From Ulota crispa (Eukaryota; Streptophyta; Bryopsida; Orthotrichales; Orthotrichaceae), in the NCBI GenBank assembly GCA_963920765.1, contig OY987242.1, positions 24,576,002-24,640,001 of the forward strand: a stretch of DNA of 64,000 bases, in the 5' to 3' direction. Within the stretch, counting starts at the first letter, position 1; every line of letters begins with the position of its first letter. The notes under the pieces were generated by a model. The model was not told the DNA's origin. It searched no databases and saw only the letters and a program-made list of their open reading frames with translations. Position numbers and translations under genes: made by a program. Of the stretch, positions 1 to 9,732 are shown in pieces.

Positions 1-308
1 TAAGGCTTTTACAAGACTTCTTTTTCAGTCTCGTTGCATTTCCGTAACTTTTTCTAAGGGAGAAGATACCATTTACGTCACTGCAAGCTCTATAACCAAT
101 ATTTAGGAGTGTGCCTTCATAAAGGTATCACTATAGACCTCCTTGGTTACAAGAGCTAGCTAAATCTTTTTGAGATCAAATTTTCATCACTGTACGTGAA
201 TTTCTAATGTAGTTTCAATGTGAGAGGTTATTGAGAGTATAGTAACAACCCCATTTGCATGCAAAGACATTTAGCCAAGTCATGCTTACCAACACTTGCT
301 AAGTAGTC

Positions 309-1093
309 CGATTAACTGTATGAATAGGTGAGTTGCTGTTGGTGGCTAGGGTCAGTACAGGAGATGGGATCAGGTCTCTGACCGTTTTCGTACCCTCTAC
401 CTTTTACTGAGCAATAAAATTAGATTCATTATGCATCTAATTATGCTTTCTGATCCTGGCTGACAACTATATGAACACACAAGACGCTAGTTTTTGTATT
501 AGTACGTAGGGAAAATTTCATGGATTCCCGTGAAGTTTGCAATATTTACATAGATACTCCTGTTTTTTCATAGATACCCCTGTTTCTTCAGAAATTGCAC
601 AAATATCCTTGGATCATAATTTCTAGGCATTTATTTTGTTGTGCTCATACTTCTTTTATGACCAATGTTGAAGAAGGGAAAGTAATGAAACAAAAAAGAA
701 GCAACGTACGCACAAAGGAAGAAGGGAAGTGGCATGCACAACAAAACAAATGCTTGAAAATTTGGGTCCAAGGGTATTTGTGTAATTTCTGAAAAAGCAG
801 GGGTATGTATGCAAATATTGCAAACTTCAGGGGTATCCATGAATTTTCCCTAGTACGTATAGGTTTAGCTGTATTTCTGCAGTGCGATTAACTGTATGAA
901 GAGATGAGTAGCTGTTGGTGGCTAGGGTCAGTACAGGAGATGGGATCAGGTCTCTGACCCTTTTAGTACCCTCTATCCTTTACGTAGCAATGAACTTTGA
1001 TTTTTATGCTTTCTGATCTTGGTTGACAACTATATGAACACATGAGACGATTAGTTTTTTTATTAGTACGTACAGGTTTAGCTGTATTTCTGC
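309..1093. repeat. Tandem intron duplication of about 200-230 bp, one copy split by a MITE
   Basis: Copy 1 is 309-508 plus 851-880, and copy 2 is 885-1093. Both start CGATTAACTGTATGAA and end GTATTTCTGC. Copy 2 lacks the MITE and shows a single uninterrupted AGTACGTA at the corresponding place, so it preserves the pre-insertion site. Confidence 0.85.
509..850. mobile_element. MITE of 342 bp with 9-bp target duplication (Mutator-like)
   Basis: The element begins GGGAAAATTTCATGGAT and ends with the inverted counterpart, with about 50 bp of imperfect terminal inverted repeat. It is flanked on both sides by TAGTACGTA (500-508 and 851-859), a 9-bp target-site duplication typical of Mutator-like elements. 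It has no coding capacity. It sits in the intron before the Q-rich exon. Confidence 0.85.
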
Positions 1094-1132
1094 CTTCTAT
1101 GACTCACTACTCAGAATCTTTGCTGTACACAG

Positions 1133-1582
1133 GTGTTTCCTGCAAACACAGATCTTCCGCAAGGGTTTGCACCTAAGCAGCGGCAGGCTGCACCTCTGCA
1201 AGTAGAAAAACCTCCATCCCAGCCTCAGCCCGAGCTTCGGTCCCAGCAGCAAACGCAACAGCAACAACAACAGCAACAAGAGCAACAGCAACAGCAACCG
1301 CAAGTTCAACCTCAACCGCAAGAGGTACAACCTTTTATTCAACCATTACCATCTCCACCGCCACAACCCCAGTCTCAAGCTCCACCTCCAGAGGGTCCAA
1401 AGGCTCCTGAGGGCACACAGATGGCAAATTGGGATTTACTTTCACCATCACCATCACCACCTCGTGAAGAACCGAAGGCCTCGGACGCAATAGCTGTGGC
1501 TGCAAAGATGGCAGGGTGGGGAGACCTTACAGATGACATGGAGGCACTGCTGAACGAGGATGTTAATGATTTCTATGCTTAA
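1133..1582 (+). CDS. Terminal exon of an unrecognised Gln/Pro-rich protein
   Basis: This is the last coding exon of a gene whose 5' part lies before the window. It opens at a CAG acceptor ending at 1132 and reads without a stop to TAA at 1580-1582, giving 149 residues. About residues 36-60 are a glutamine run encoded by mixed CAA/CAG codons, followed by proline-rich sequence. The C-terminus is different: a compact acidic tail containing MAGWGDLTDDMEALLNEDV, which looks like a conserved short motif rather than low complexity. The preceding intron (at least 1-1132) carries a 200-bp duplication and a MITE. I do not recognise the family. Mixed codon use in the Q run and a clean acceptor argue for real coding sequence. 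The leucine-rich antisense reading frame over the same bases is a shadow of the Q run. Confidence 0.75.
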   Translation: MFPANTDLPQGFAPKQRQAAPLQVEKPPSQPQPELRSQQQTQQQQQQQQEQQQQQPQVQPQPQEVQPFIQPLPSPPPQPQSQAPPPEGPKAPEGTQMANWDLLSPSPSPPREEPKASDAIAVAAKMAGWGDLTDDMEALLNEDVNDFYA

Positions 1583-2268
1583 CTCTTTAACCGAGCCTGG
1601 TGAAAAGAGCTTGATGGATTCGAGGGAGAATCTTTTTACTAGAGTTTTGGAGGCAAAATAAATTATGGTTTGAGAAAAAATCCTTACCCTAAAATCTTAA
1701 ATTTTGCAAGTTTTTCCATTTGCTTAGACTACTATCTCAGAACTGGTGTTTAGAACTTTGCACAAAGCTGAGTGACCAAGCTAAGTCGCATCACTGAAGA
1801 ACAGGCAAAGTTTCCTTTTTTACATATTTAAACGTGTTTTGTCGATTTCATTAAGCTCCTGGAATAAGCTCTTGAAAACGTAGGGCCAGTTGCTAATTTA
1901 TCAAGGATGGAGTTACTTTTGGAGTGATAGGAGATTATGTCCATTTAACTTATGTAAAATCTATTCAAAGCTGTGGGGGTAGTAGCAGGTTTTACAAAAA
2001 AAAAATTCCCCCTAAATTTGTTATCCATTATCACAACCAAGTCAATCATAGCATTTATTCTACTGGGTTTAAGACCTTGCTCTGCAGGGGTTTGTTACTA
2101 AATTGGGTACCATGTAATTATTTTAGCCTAGGGTTTGGAGATGGCAATTCTGAAATTGCCTCCTCCTGGTATACTGTGGACACTCTACTTATACTTCGGA
2201 TGAACTGACAAGATACTCTGTAAAAACCCGTAGAATTACGTAACATTGTATAGGTCCCTATCGAAAAG

Positions 2269-2600
2269 CGACACTTTAAGTGCTGATCTGCCTTTCCATG
2301 GGCATCTTAAGACACGAAGATTTCTGTCTAATTTTCAGACAAAGAGAAATGGTTACCAAATGTAACACAATGTCTTTCATATTTCATATTTTTTGAATCA
2401 TTATTGAATTGTTCATGAATTATCAAAGTTTTATATATTAGGCACCTATTTCTGATTCTTGGTCTCCCATAAACTGTTCCTTTGCATCAAAATATTGACT
2501 CTTGTGATAGAATACACATTTTCTTCTATGACTAAAGAGGGTCCATTCAAGAACCCCCTCATATCCATTCTTGAGCTATCTATGGGGCGCTTTTCAATAG
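2269..2600. repeat. Dispersed repeat, copy 1 (partner at 9044-9393)
   Basis: About 330 bp match 9044-9393 in the same orientation, for example the shared stretch AGACAAAGAGAAATGG and the shared ending around CTTGAGCTA. The partner has an internal insertion of about 45 bp. Neither copy has coding signal. The rest of 1583-3493 holds the 3' UTR of the Q-rich gene and otherwise AT-rich DNA in which I see nothing else. Confidence 0.75.
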
Positions 2601-3493
2601 TGATTTGTGAGCACTCTTGTTGTGTTTATTTGAGAATTGCTTGACCACTTGGTTTTGAGAGGTTTATTACAAAGGGTATGTGATAGGGTTTCTTTTTCTG
2701 GCAATTTGGGGCAAAATTGCACCAATTTATTTTGACTGGCACCAAGGCTATAGAAGAAAAAAAAACATGATTACTTGGATGAAATCGCCAAAAAAGCTTC
2801 AAAATTTAAAAATAGCTTGGATGAAATTGCCAAATTGTGAATGAAAACCAAATTATAAACATGTAATATGTGCTAATGTGATATTTTCTATCCAATGTTG
2901 AAATATGGAGCACCACTATAACATTTTAAATCGCCACTTTGGCAGTTCTTAAAAATGAAAAAAAAAAACCGTGATTACGTGAGTCACATGGATGTTTGTA
3001 ATACAGGTCAAGGGGTTGTAGATTCCTTTCACACCGCACTCAAATTCATGCATGGTCCTCAAAAATTGACTTTCAAACATGAAAATATTCTCCAGTATAG
3101 TTCTCCAACATTTAAGTTTTATTTTTGCTACATTACAATGTTATTGCAGGACGTTGTAGGATGTTAAGGAGGACATTTTTGAGAGCCAAGTGGGGTATCA
3201 CAAAGTGTTAGAATTCCGCATTTATATGAAAATTACCAGAGATCCTATAATGGTTGTATGTATGCTAAAACAAATGATATAAATAGATTTGGTTAAGCTT
3301 GAATATGTTGCCAAATGCAAGATTTGTGTAACTAAACTTCTACAAGATCAAAGGATTTTTTGTGACAAGAACAAACACATCTCTTATAAACCATGGTACT
3401 TGCGGATTTGCAAAACCTTTGAATTGAGTTTATTTCAATGGATTATGTACAAAAAAATGAATGAATGAATGAAGAGCTCTGTTGTACAAAAGG

Positions 3494-5863
3494 CTAAGAC
3501 CGTGGTGGAGGAACATTCTCTTGATTCCCCAGACCCCCTGCGAACTCCATCAGCTCGACCACCTCCTTCTTTGCTGCTTTCTGCTGCCATCGTCCCCACA
3601 GGGAGCTCAGAAATGGGCTCTGCCCCGTCGTCTCCCGGGTCCTCTTGCTCACCCTATTTTTCTCAACCTTTGTAGTATCATCCTCATAAATCTGCAGCAA
3701 GGAAACATATAGTGCAAGACACCATAAACCAACAAATTATTAAACAAAAACGTCAAAGAGTTGACAACTTTGAATGCACCAAGGAAATATAAAGTGCAAG
3801 ACATCATAAACTAACAAATTGTTACCCAAAAATGTCAAAGAGTTGACAACCTTGAATGTTGATAACTAATTTTTTGGCGCACAATTGTTCCAATTTGTTG
3901 TTGGGATTTATATCCCAAGACCTTACAAAGAGTTTCAAATTCTTGAGGGGTGCTATGAACAACTCATATGGTTGTTAGTACTTTGTTGCCTTATGATGTC
4001 TTGCACCAAAGCATAATCATAATCACGCTACAAGAGCTTGAAATTGCAAAGATTTCTAGAATAGCTATAGTCGAAGAGGAATCTTGGTTATTTACACACC
4101 AGAAAATAATTGTTTCATGCACAAATACTTTGCTGGGGGTTTTATATGTACTTACTTTTTCCTCTCCTAAGGTAGAGAATCCATTTGCATGGAGTCACTT
4201 TCTTATGAGTAGAAAGAACCACTTGTTTGCAATGCAAGTGTCATCTAAACACAAGACTAGTAAGAAAGGAGATCAACATCTGGATTCTATTACAATCGAA
4301 GTGCTCATAGACAAGTAGTCTGCGATTGTAATTGAGACACTTCTGCTTCAAATTTGAAAATAATACATGTTTGAGAGTGTTGGAAGCCTGTCATAAATGG
4401 AGACAAACCCTGATAGAAAAATATTTAGTTGTAATATTTCAAACCAACCACTTTACGTATTAACCCCGGAATCGGAAAACTCATAAACATCCAACAGTTT
4501 TACACTACAAATTTGTTGATCATTTCTGGGTTTAACAAACTTTTATGTCAGCATGAAAGTAAGCCCTTGGATCAGATAAAAGTTGTCAAATTTAGTTGTT
4601 AAATTATTCTACCATCTTCTCCACTACTCTCTCTCCATCATTTGAAGACTAAACTCAGCATAAAGTCTACACACGGTTTCTTCCCAATCAAACAATCTTC
4701 CAACTACCTCAAGAATGTTCAAATAGCATGAGAATGGTCTAGAATGTTCTAGAATGTTCCATGAGTGTTATGGAGGTTGTAAATAGCTTGAGATTGCGAC
4801 AATGTCAGGTTCTGAACAATTGGTCGAGTGATAATGAAAGACCTAAAAAGAAGGGTTCTAGAATATTCCATGAATGTTACGGAGGTTGTAAATAGATTGA
4901 GATTGCAGCAATGCCAGGTTCTGAACATTTGGTTGAGTGATAATGAAAGACCTAAAAAGAAGGATAGGAAGAAATTAATGGAACCTGAATGGTATTGACG
5001 CTGTGCTTCCACTCAAGAGCCTGCTGGTGCTGGACTTTGGAGGACTGGTAATACAAACCTTCCCAGTAGGAGGCACAGTCCAGACTCTCCACCCCCCGGA
5101 ACGTGTTGGCCACGGCGCCCATTTCTTCAGCCTCTTCAAACGGACTCACATCCACTTGGCTCTCCAAATCAGCTGGAGCTCCAATGGTAGCTTCGACCTC
5201 CGCCTTGGGACGACACATGCTGCAGCACCATTTGAGTCCCAGCTTTTGAGCCGGTTTGATCTGCATGACATTCAAATTCTAATGGTTAGCCTATGCTACA
5301 AAATCCCCTAAGTAATGTCATGTTTTGAATATTATATGGTAAAGTTATAGAAGGCCAAAGTTATATCAACAAACATTGCGTTGTTTGGGTACGATACGAA
5401 ACTTGGAAGTCCTTACAGTTTCATCTCACCAAACAAACCAAAGAATGCCTTCCTTCGAATACCGTACTTGCAAAAACACTGAAATTCTAAAGTTCTATAA
5501 CCCAATGCGATTCATATGCAAAAGTTACAATAGTTCATGTCACTTTGGGTTGGTGTATGTTCCAATCCAACAAAAAGTGGAATAAGTACCTTGGTTTGCG
5601 AAAGGAATGTGAAAGCTATTAAGGTTCAAAGCAGGCATTTTAAATCCTCCAAATCAACGGGCACCTATTGCCTAAGATTAGTCTAAGCTTCAGGGCAGCA
5701 ATCTTTTTGTTCTGCCTTATCGAATTTGAACACAAATATTGCTTGGAATACTCTCAAAAGCATTAAAAATAGCCAAAAAATAGCCTAAAAAACAGAGGGC
5801 CAAGGATATGAGAACCTGCAGCACGGAGCACTTGTGGCAATGCACAGGAATGAATCGCGGCAT
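3494..5863 (-). CDS. MRNIP-like zinc-ribbon protein, 3 exons, 173 aa
   Basis: I assemble three exons: 5816-5863, 4985-5260 and 3494-3691 (stop). All are joined at GT-AG sites in phase 0. The protein starts MPRFIPVHCHKCSVLQ and continues through a second CxxC pair in KWCCSMC. The spacing between the two pairs (CHKC, about 15 residues, Trp, then a CxxC pair) matches the N-terminal zinc ribbon of MRNIP/UPF0544 proteins, which in animals interact with the MRE11-RAD50-NBS1 repair complex. The remainder is acidic in exon 2 and basic, then Gly/Pro-rich, in exon 3; I cannot assign it. Start choice: this ATG precedes the conserved FIPVxCxxC segment directly. Introns 1 and 2 each carry local repeats. 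The family call rests on the zinc-ribbon pattern only; repair function is inferred from the family. Confidence 0.65.
3698..3857. repeat. Tandem duplication of about 78 bp in the second intron of the MRNIP-like gene
   Basis: Two adjacent copies contain AAGTGCAAGACATCATAAAC-type sequence followed by GTCAAAGAGTTGACAAC. They begin within 10 bp of the exon 3 acceptor. Confidence 0.8.
4737..4965. repeat. Tandem duplication of about 115 bp next to exon 2 of the MRNIP-like gene
   Basis: Two copies share GTTATGGAGGTTGTAAATAG-type and GATAATGAAAGACCTAAAAA sequence. They lie in intron 2 just past the exon 2 donor. Confidence 0.85.
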
Positions 5864-6507
5864 CCTGCCTGCCCTTCCACCGCAATACTTCCTCTTCTCC
5901 AACTCCCGCATCCAGAAACTCAATGCTTTCCCAAACCCAAAGCCTCGCCTCACCAAACGCTAATCCTCAAATTCTCTTCACAACGACTAATCATTAACCA
6001 CCACCCCCTTTTCTAACCTTAAACGAATCGCAAAAATAAACCCAACTCCGAAACAGGCGAAGAAGAAGAAGAGAAACGATATCTTCAAACTAACGCGAGT
6101 CTACGAAATCCAACTGAGACGTTTCTTCAACGGAAGCAAGCAATGCAAGCCGCCTTTTGTACGCAAGCAACGCAGTTCTCTCGTGCAATCCATGCAACAA
6201 CACAAATATGCAACTACATCGCTACGTCACCATTATTGTTCAAAAATCCCAAGCAATGGCTTACACCCACCAGCTAACTGAACGCTGCTACTGCTGCTTC
6301 TCTGTGAACTTTGCATTGCGTTGTTATAGAATGTAAAAGAGCAGGATTTCGAAGCTGAGATGGAATGGAAATACGTGATCGGAGAAGAGGAAGAAGAAGA
6401 AGAAGTGGGAGTGGGGATGGAATGAGAGTTGGGTTGTTGGAGAGCAGAGGGCGCCGTCCGTTTCGATGGCTGCTGCTGCTGCAGGTTTAAGCTTGGCCAG
6501 GATTTCA

Positions 6508-6618
6508 TGGCGGATGCGGCAGGCGCAGCGCCGCATCCGTCACAACGATCGCCTGATTCTTCCGAAAAGCTCGTTCGTCTAGATTTTGCCGTTGGGGAAA
6601 GGGGCCGATTTGCGTGAT
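6508..6618 (+). other. Possible 5' coding fragment or leader (36 codons), uncertain
   Basis: A GC-rich open stretch starts ATGGCGGATGCG and runs 36 codons to a TGA, immediately before a GC-rich 17-bp repeat array. It is divergent from the MRNIP-like gene. It could be the broken start of a gene cut off by repeat insertion, or simply leader sequence. The antisense frame (6233-6508) is Ser/Gln-rich and equally open, so neither is convincing. Confidence 0.25.
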
Positions 6619-6690
6619 TAGTGCGGGCGAGATTAGTGCGTGCGAGATTAGTGCGGGCGAGATTAGTGCGTGCGAGATTAGTGCAAGATT
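6617..6690. repeat. 17-bp minisatellite, about 4-5 units
   Basis: The unit is GCGAGATTAGTGCGGGC with alternating GCGG/GCGT endings. Its core GAGATTAGTGC recurs in the separate 30-bp array at about 60091-60250. Confidence 0.85.
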
Positions 6691-8225
6691 AACCCTTTAA
6701 GTTAACCCCTCACCGCCCAAGGGGCTCAAATCTGAATTTTATTTAGAGATACGCGATTTTTTTTAGTGGTTATTATTTTACTTAAATTCTTATTGAAGTC
6801 TAGTTTCAGTATTAGGAGTCTAATTTTGAAAATGAGTTAACATGTTTTGTCTATTAGGGTGTCCACTGCAAATCTTCATTTTTTAATATTGAGGGCTCTT
6901 GGGAATGAGCCTCAAGTACACTAGCACTTGGAGAAAAATTCACATTAAAAATTCATTTAAAAAAATTATAGAGTAGATTTTGAGAAGCCGTAAATTGATT
7001 GGGATTATGCATGTTATACTTTACATACTCATATTTTTTTGATACCTTCAATTTTAGGTTTGAGATGCAAAAAGAGGATTGAAAGACTTCAAATCACTTT
7101 TGCAATTTTAACACCCTCATGATCAAACATTATAATCTTTCAATCCATAAATGATACTATTGTGATTTCTTTTCCTATGTGATCTATAACATGTCTATTT
7201 TGAATTTATACGGTTGCATTTTAGAGAAATTTGATAAGATTGATCAAAATGCCGGCATTTTGTTCACTTTCAAGCAAATTTTGAGATACTCAAAAACACC
7301 ATGGGCGGTGAGGGGTTAAGGACCACACCCGTTTTCTAGAAAACCTACTAAAATCAAGGATGACAAATTTAGGTATGCAATTGAATCAAATATGGACCCA
7401 ATTTGAACAATACAACCATATAAATGTGGAGGACACCTTGTTTTTTTGTCACATGTCAAAATTTCAGCTAGATTTATAGTTGGAGGTGAAATATTTTAAT
7501 AATTGAGTGAGCCGTATGTGGAAAATCTTTAGTGTTTCATGCTTGTGTGGTTTTGAATGTAAACGCTTCGAGCAAGCTTTGATTGAAAAGAGCCTTACAT
7601 TTCAAGAAAGCAGGGTTTCCCACCTTTACAATAAGATTGGTTTCACACAAAATAGACAAAAATAGCAATCACAAGGTGTAGCTAAGTGGACAAAAAGGGT
7701 AAAAAAACCCACTTTCTTTGCTACCCTAAAACGGTTCTACAAGAAATTTGATAATTATTCTAGAAAATCCAATTGGTGAAAACAATCAAGAATTGGCCTT
7801 AAATGTAGGGACGACAAATTTTAAAGCCAAAATGACAACACCATTTTAGTAGATCTTCAAATACTACAATTATACTACTATTGTATAGGAAAACAATACA
7901 AGCATATTTCTTAAGCAATCTAATTTTTTTTAGAATTGTGCAATTGAAATTTGACATTTTTCTTGCATATTTGATGTATTGTGTTGTTGCTTTGATCCAT
8001 CTTTGACAAAAAATGGATACATATTTTGAAGCCATGCCATAAAAACACCATTATTTGTCAACTCACATACCCAATTGCATTGTTATTTTTTTAGATGGAT
8101 GCAAAATTCTTATGATCACATGCGTTCATCAAAACCAAATTCCAAATTATTGAGCAATTTCAACCTACTAGCCAAAAACCACCCCCAACAACCAAAATAT
8201 GGTCGCGTGGTCCTTAAAGGGTTAA
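6689..8225. mobile_element. TTAA-flanked element with an inserted smaller element
   Basis: The left end reads TTAACCCTTTAAG, interrupted, then GGACCACACC. The right end is the inverse complement, GGTCGCGTGGTCCTTAAAGGGTTAA. Removing the inner element (6702-7319) restores a continuous left terminal repeat matching the right one. No transposase frame is seen in the interior. Confidence 0.75.
6702..7319. mobile_element. Inner TTAA-flanked MITE, 618 bp
   Basis: The ends are TTAACCCCTCACCGCCCA and TGGGCGGTGAGGGGTTAA, exact inverted complements for about 18 bp. It is inserted in the left terminal repeat of the outer element, so it is younger. Confidence 0.85.
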
Positions 8226-8555
8226 GGTAGGAGGCTCTAATTTGGAGTGGGCTCTAAAATGGAGCACTTCTTCAAGTGTACTCCCTTTTTATATGTTGTT
8301 TTTCATAACCCTTCAATAATGTACAACTCATGTACATTTGAGGAGGTGCTCCATTTTAGAGCACTATGGCCTTTCCACTTCAATATATTCATAACTAATT
8401 CCACAAAGTTTCAAAAAATACAAAACAACTTGGGTTAGATGTTAATTCTTCTTGTCTTTCAACAAAAGTTTACTACAAATCATTTCAAGGAGTTTCACCT
8501 ACCCAAAATTTAGTTTCAGCCCTTAGATGCTCCATTCATGAGCCTCCTACCTTAG
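8223..8555. mobile_element. TAAGGTA-ended MITE, copy 1
   Basis: It starts TAAGGTAGGAGGCTC and ends GAGCCTCCTACCTTA, a perfect 15-bp inverted repeat over 333 bp. It abuts the TTAA end of the preceding element. There is no coding signal. Confidence 0.85.
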
Positions 8556-8619
8556 TGCAAGATTAGTGAGAGAAGAGTACATTGTTAGTAAATAATGAGG
8601 GGCTTAATTAATGCAAGGG

Positions 8620-8944
8620 TAAGGTAGGAGGCTCATGAACCGACCATTTAATGGCTAGAACTGAATTCTGGGGAGGTGGAACTTCTTAATATTTTTCAAT
8701 AAACTTTCCTTGAAAGTCAAGAAGAATGGGTATCTAATCCAAGTTGTTTCACATTTTTTGCTTTGTGGAATTAGTTATGAAATTTCAAAGTTGAAGTGGC
8801 ATAGGGCTCTAAAACTGTCCACCTCCTCAAATGTACATTGTTTGTACATTATTCAAGGATATGAAAAACAAAATGTACAAAGGGAGTGTATTTGGGAAGG
8901 TCAACAATTTTAGAGCCTGAGCAGAATATGAGCCACATACCTTA
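8620..8944. mobile_element. TAAGGTA-ended MITE, copy 2
   Basis: It starts TAAGGTAGGAGGCTCATGAA and ends CACATACCTTA. Its interior matches copy 1 (8223-8555) in reverse and copy 3 (45830-46158) directly. Short flanking sequences on its two sides (TTAGTAAATAAT followed by TTAATGCAAGGG-like DNA) are also repeated. Confidence 0.8.
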
Positions 8945-9021
8945 GTTTTTTTTATTAGTACATCATTAGTAAATAATTAGGGATTGATTAATGCGAAGGG
9001 TAATGAGTTTTTTGTGTGAAA

Positions 9022-9393
9022 GTAAGGTAATATGCTCAAAAACCGTCACTTTAAAGGCTAATGTGCCTTCTCATTGGGTTCCAAGTTCCAAGATATGAAG
9101 GTTTTTTGTCTAATTTTTAGACAAAGAGAAATGGATGCCAAATGTAACACAATTTTATTTTAATTTTTGAAGTATTATTGAATTGTTGATGATTTTTCAA
9201 AGTTTTATGTAGTAGACACCTTTTGTGACTCTAGGTCTTTCATAAACTGTTCCTTTGCAACTTATAAAGAGATGAGGAGAAACCAAGGAGTATGATTGGT
9301 TCATGTAATAAAATACACATTTTTTCCTATGACTTGAAGAGGTCCATTCAAGGACCACTTCATATCCATTCTTGAGCTACCTATGGCACGCTT
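9022..9393. repeat. Dispersed repeat, copy 2, with a TAAGGTA-like left end
   Basis: It begins TAAGGTAATATGCTCAAAAA, like the left end of the TAAGGTA MITEs, and continues as the partner of 2269-2600. No matching right end is seen before the satellite. The interval 9394-9732 has no recognisable gene despite being open in one frame. Confidence 0.7.
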
Positions 9394-9732
9394 TACATGG
9401 AAGGGTCGCATTTAGAACATACTACCTTAGTGAGTTTTTTGTTGGATTGGGTTATGAGAGGGTTGGTGCAAGGGTGGCTGCTCAGATGGCTGGCAAGATC
9501 AGTGCAGGGTTTTGGAATGGTCGGGGATTTTCTACTTACACTACACTATTTTCATCCTCTAGGATGATAAGAGTTGGAACAAGCTGCTATAGTAGACTGT
9601 TGATTAATGTGGAGGATAGTGTAAAAAGTCAATTTATAGTTATGTATGACAAGTCTTTCTTACCCATCATACCAACAAGTTTATGGCCTCCAGGCCCCCA
9701 ACTAGAAATGTCCATCCCATGTCTTCCATATC

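Noticed and set aside
1097-1342. Leucine-rich frame on the minus strand
   Set aside because: It is a shadow of the CAA/CAG run of the Q-rich exon.
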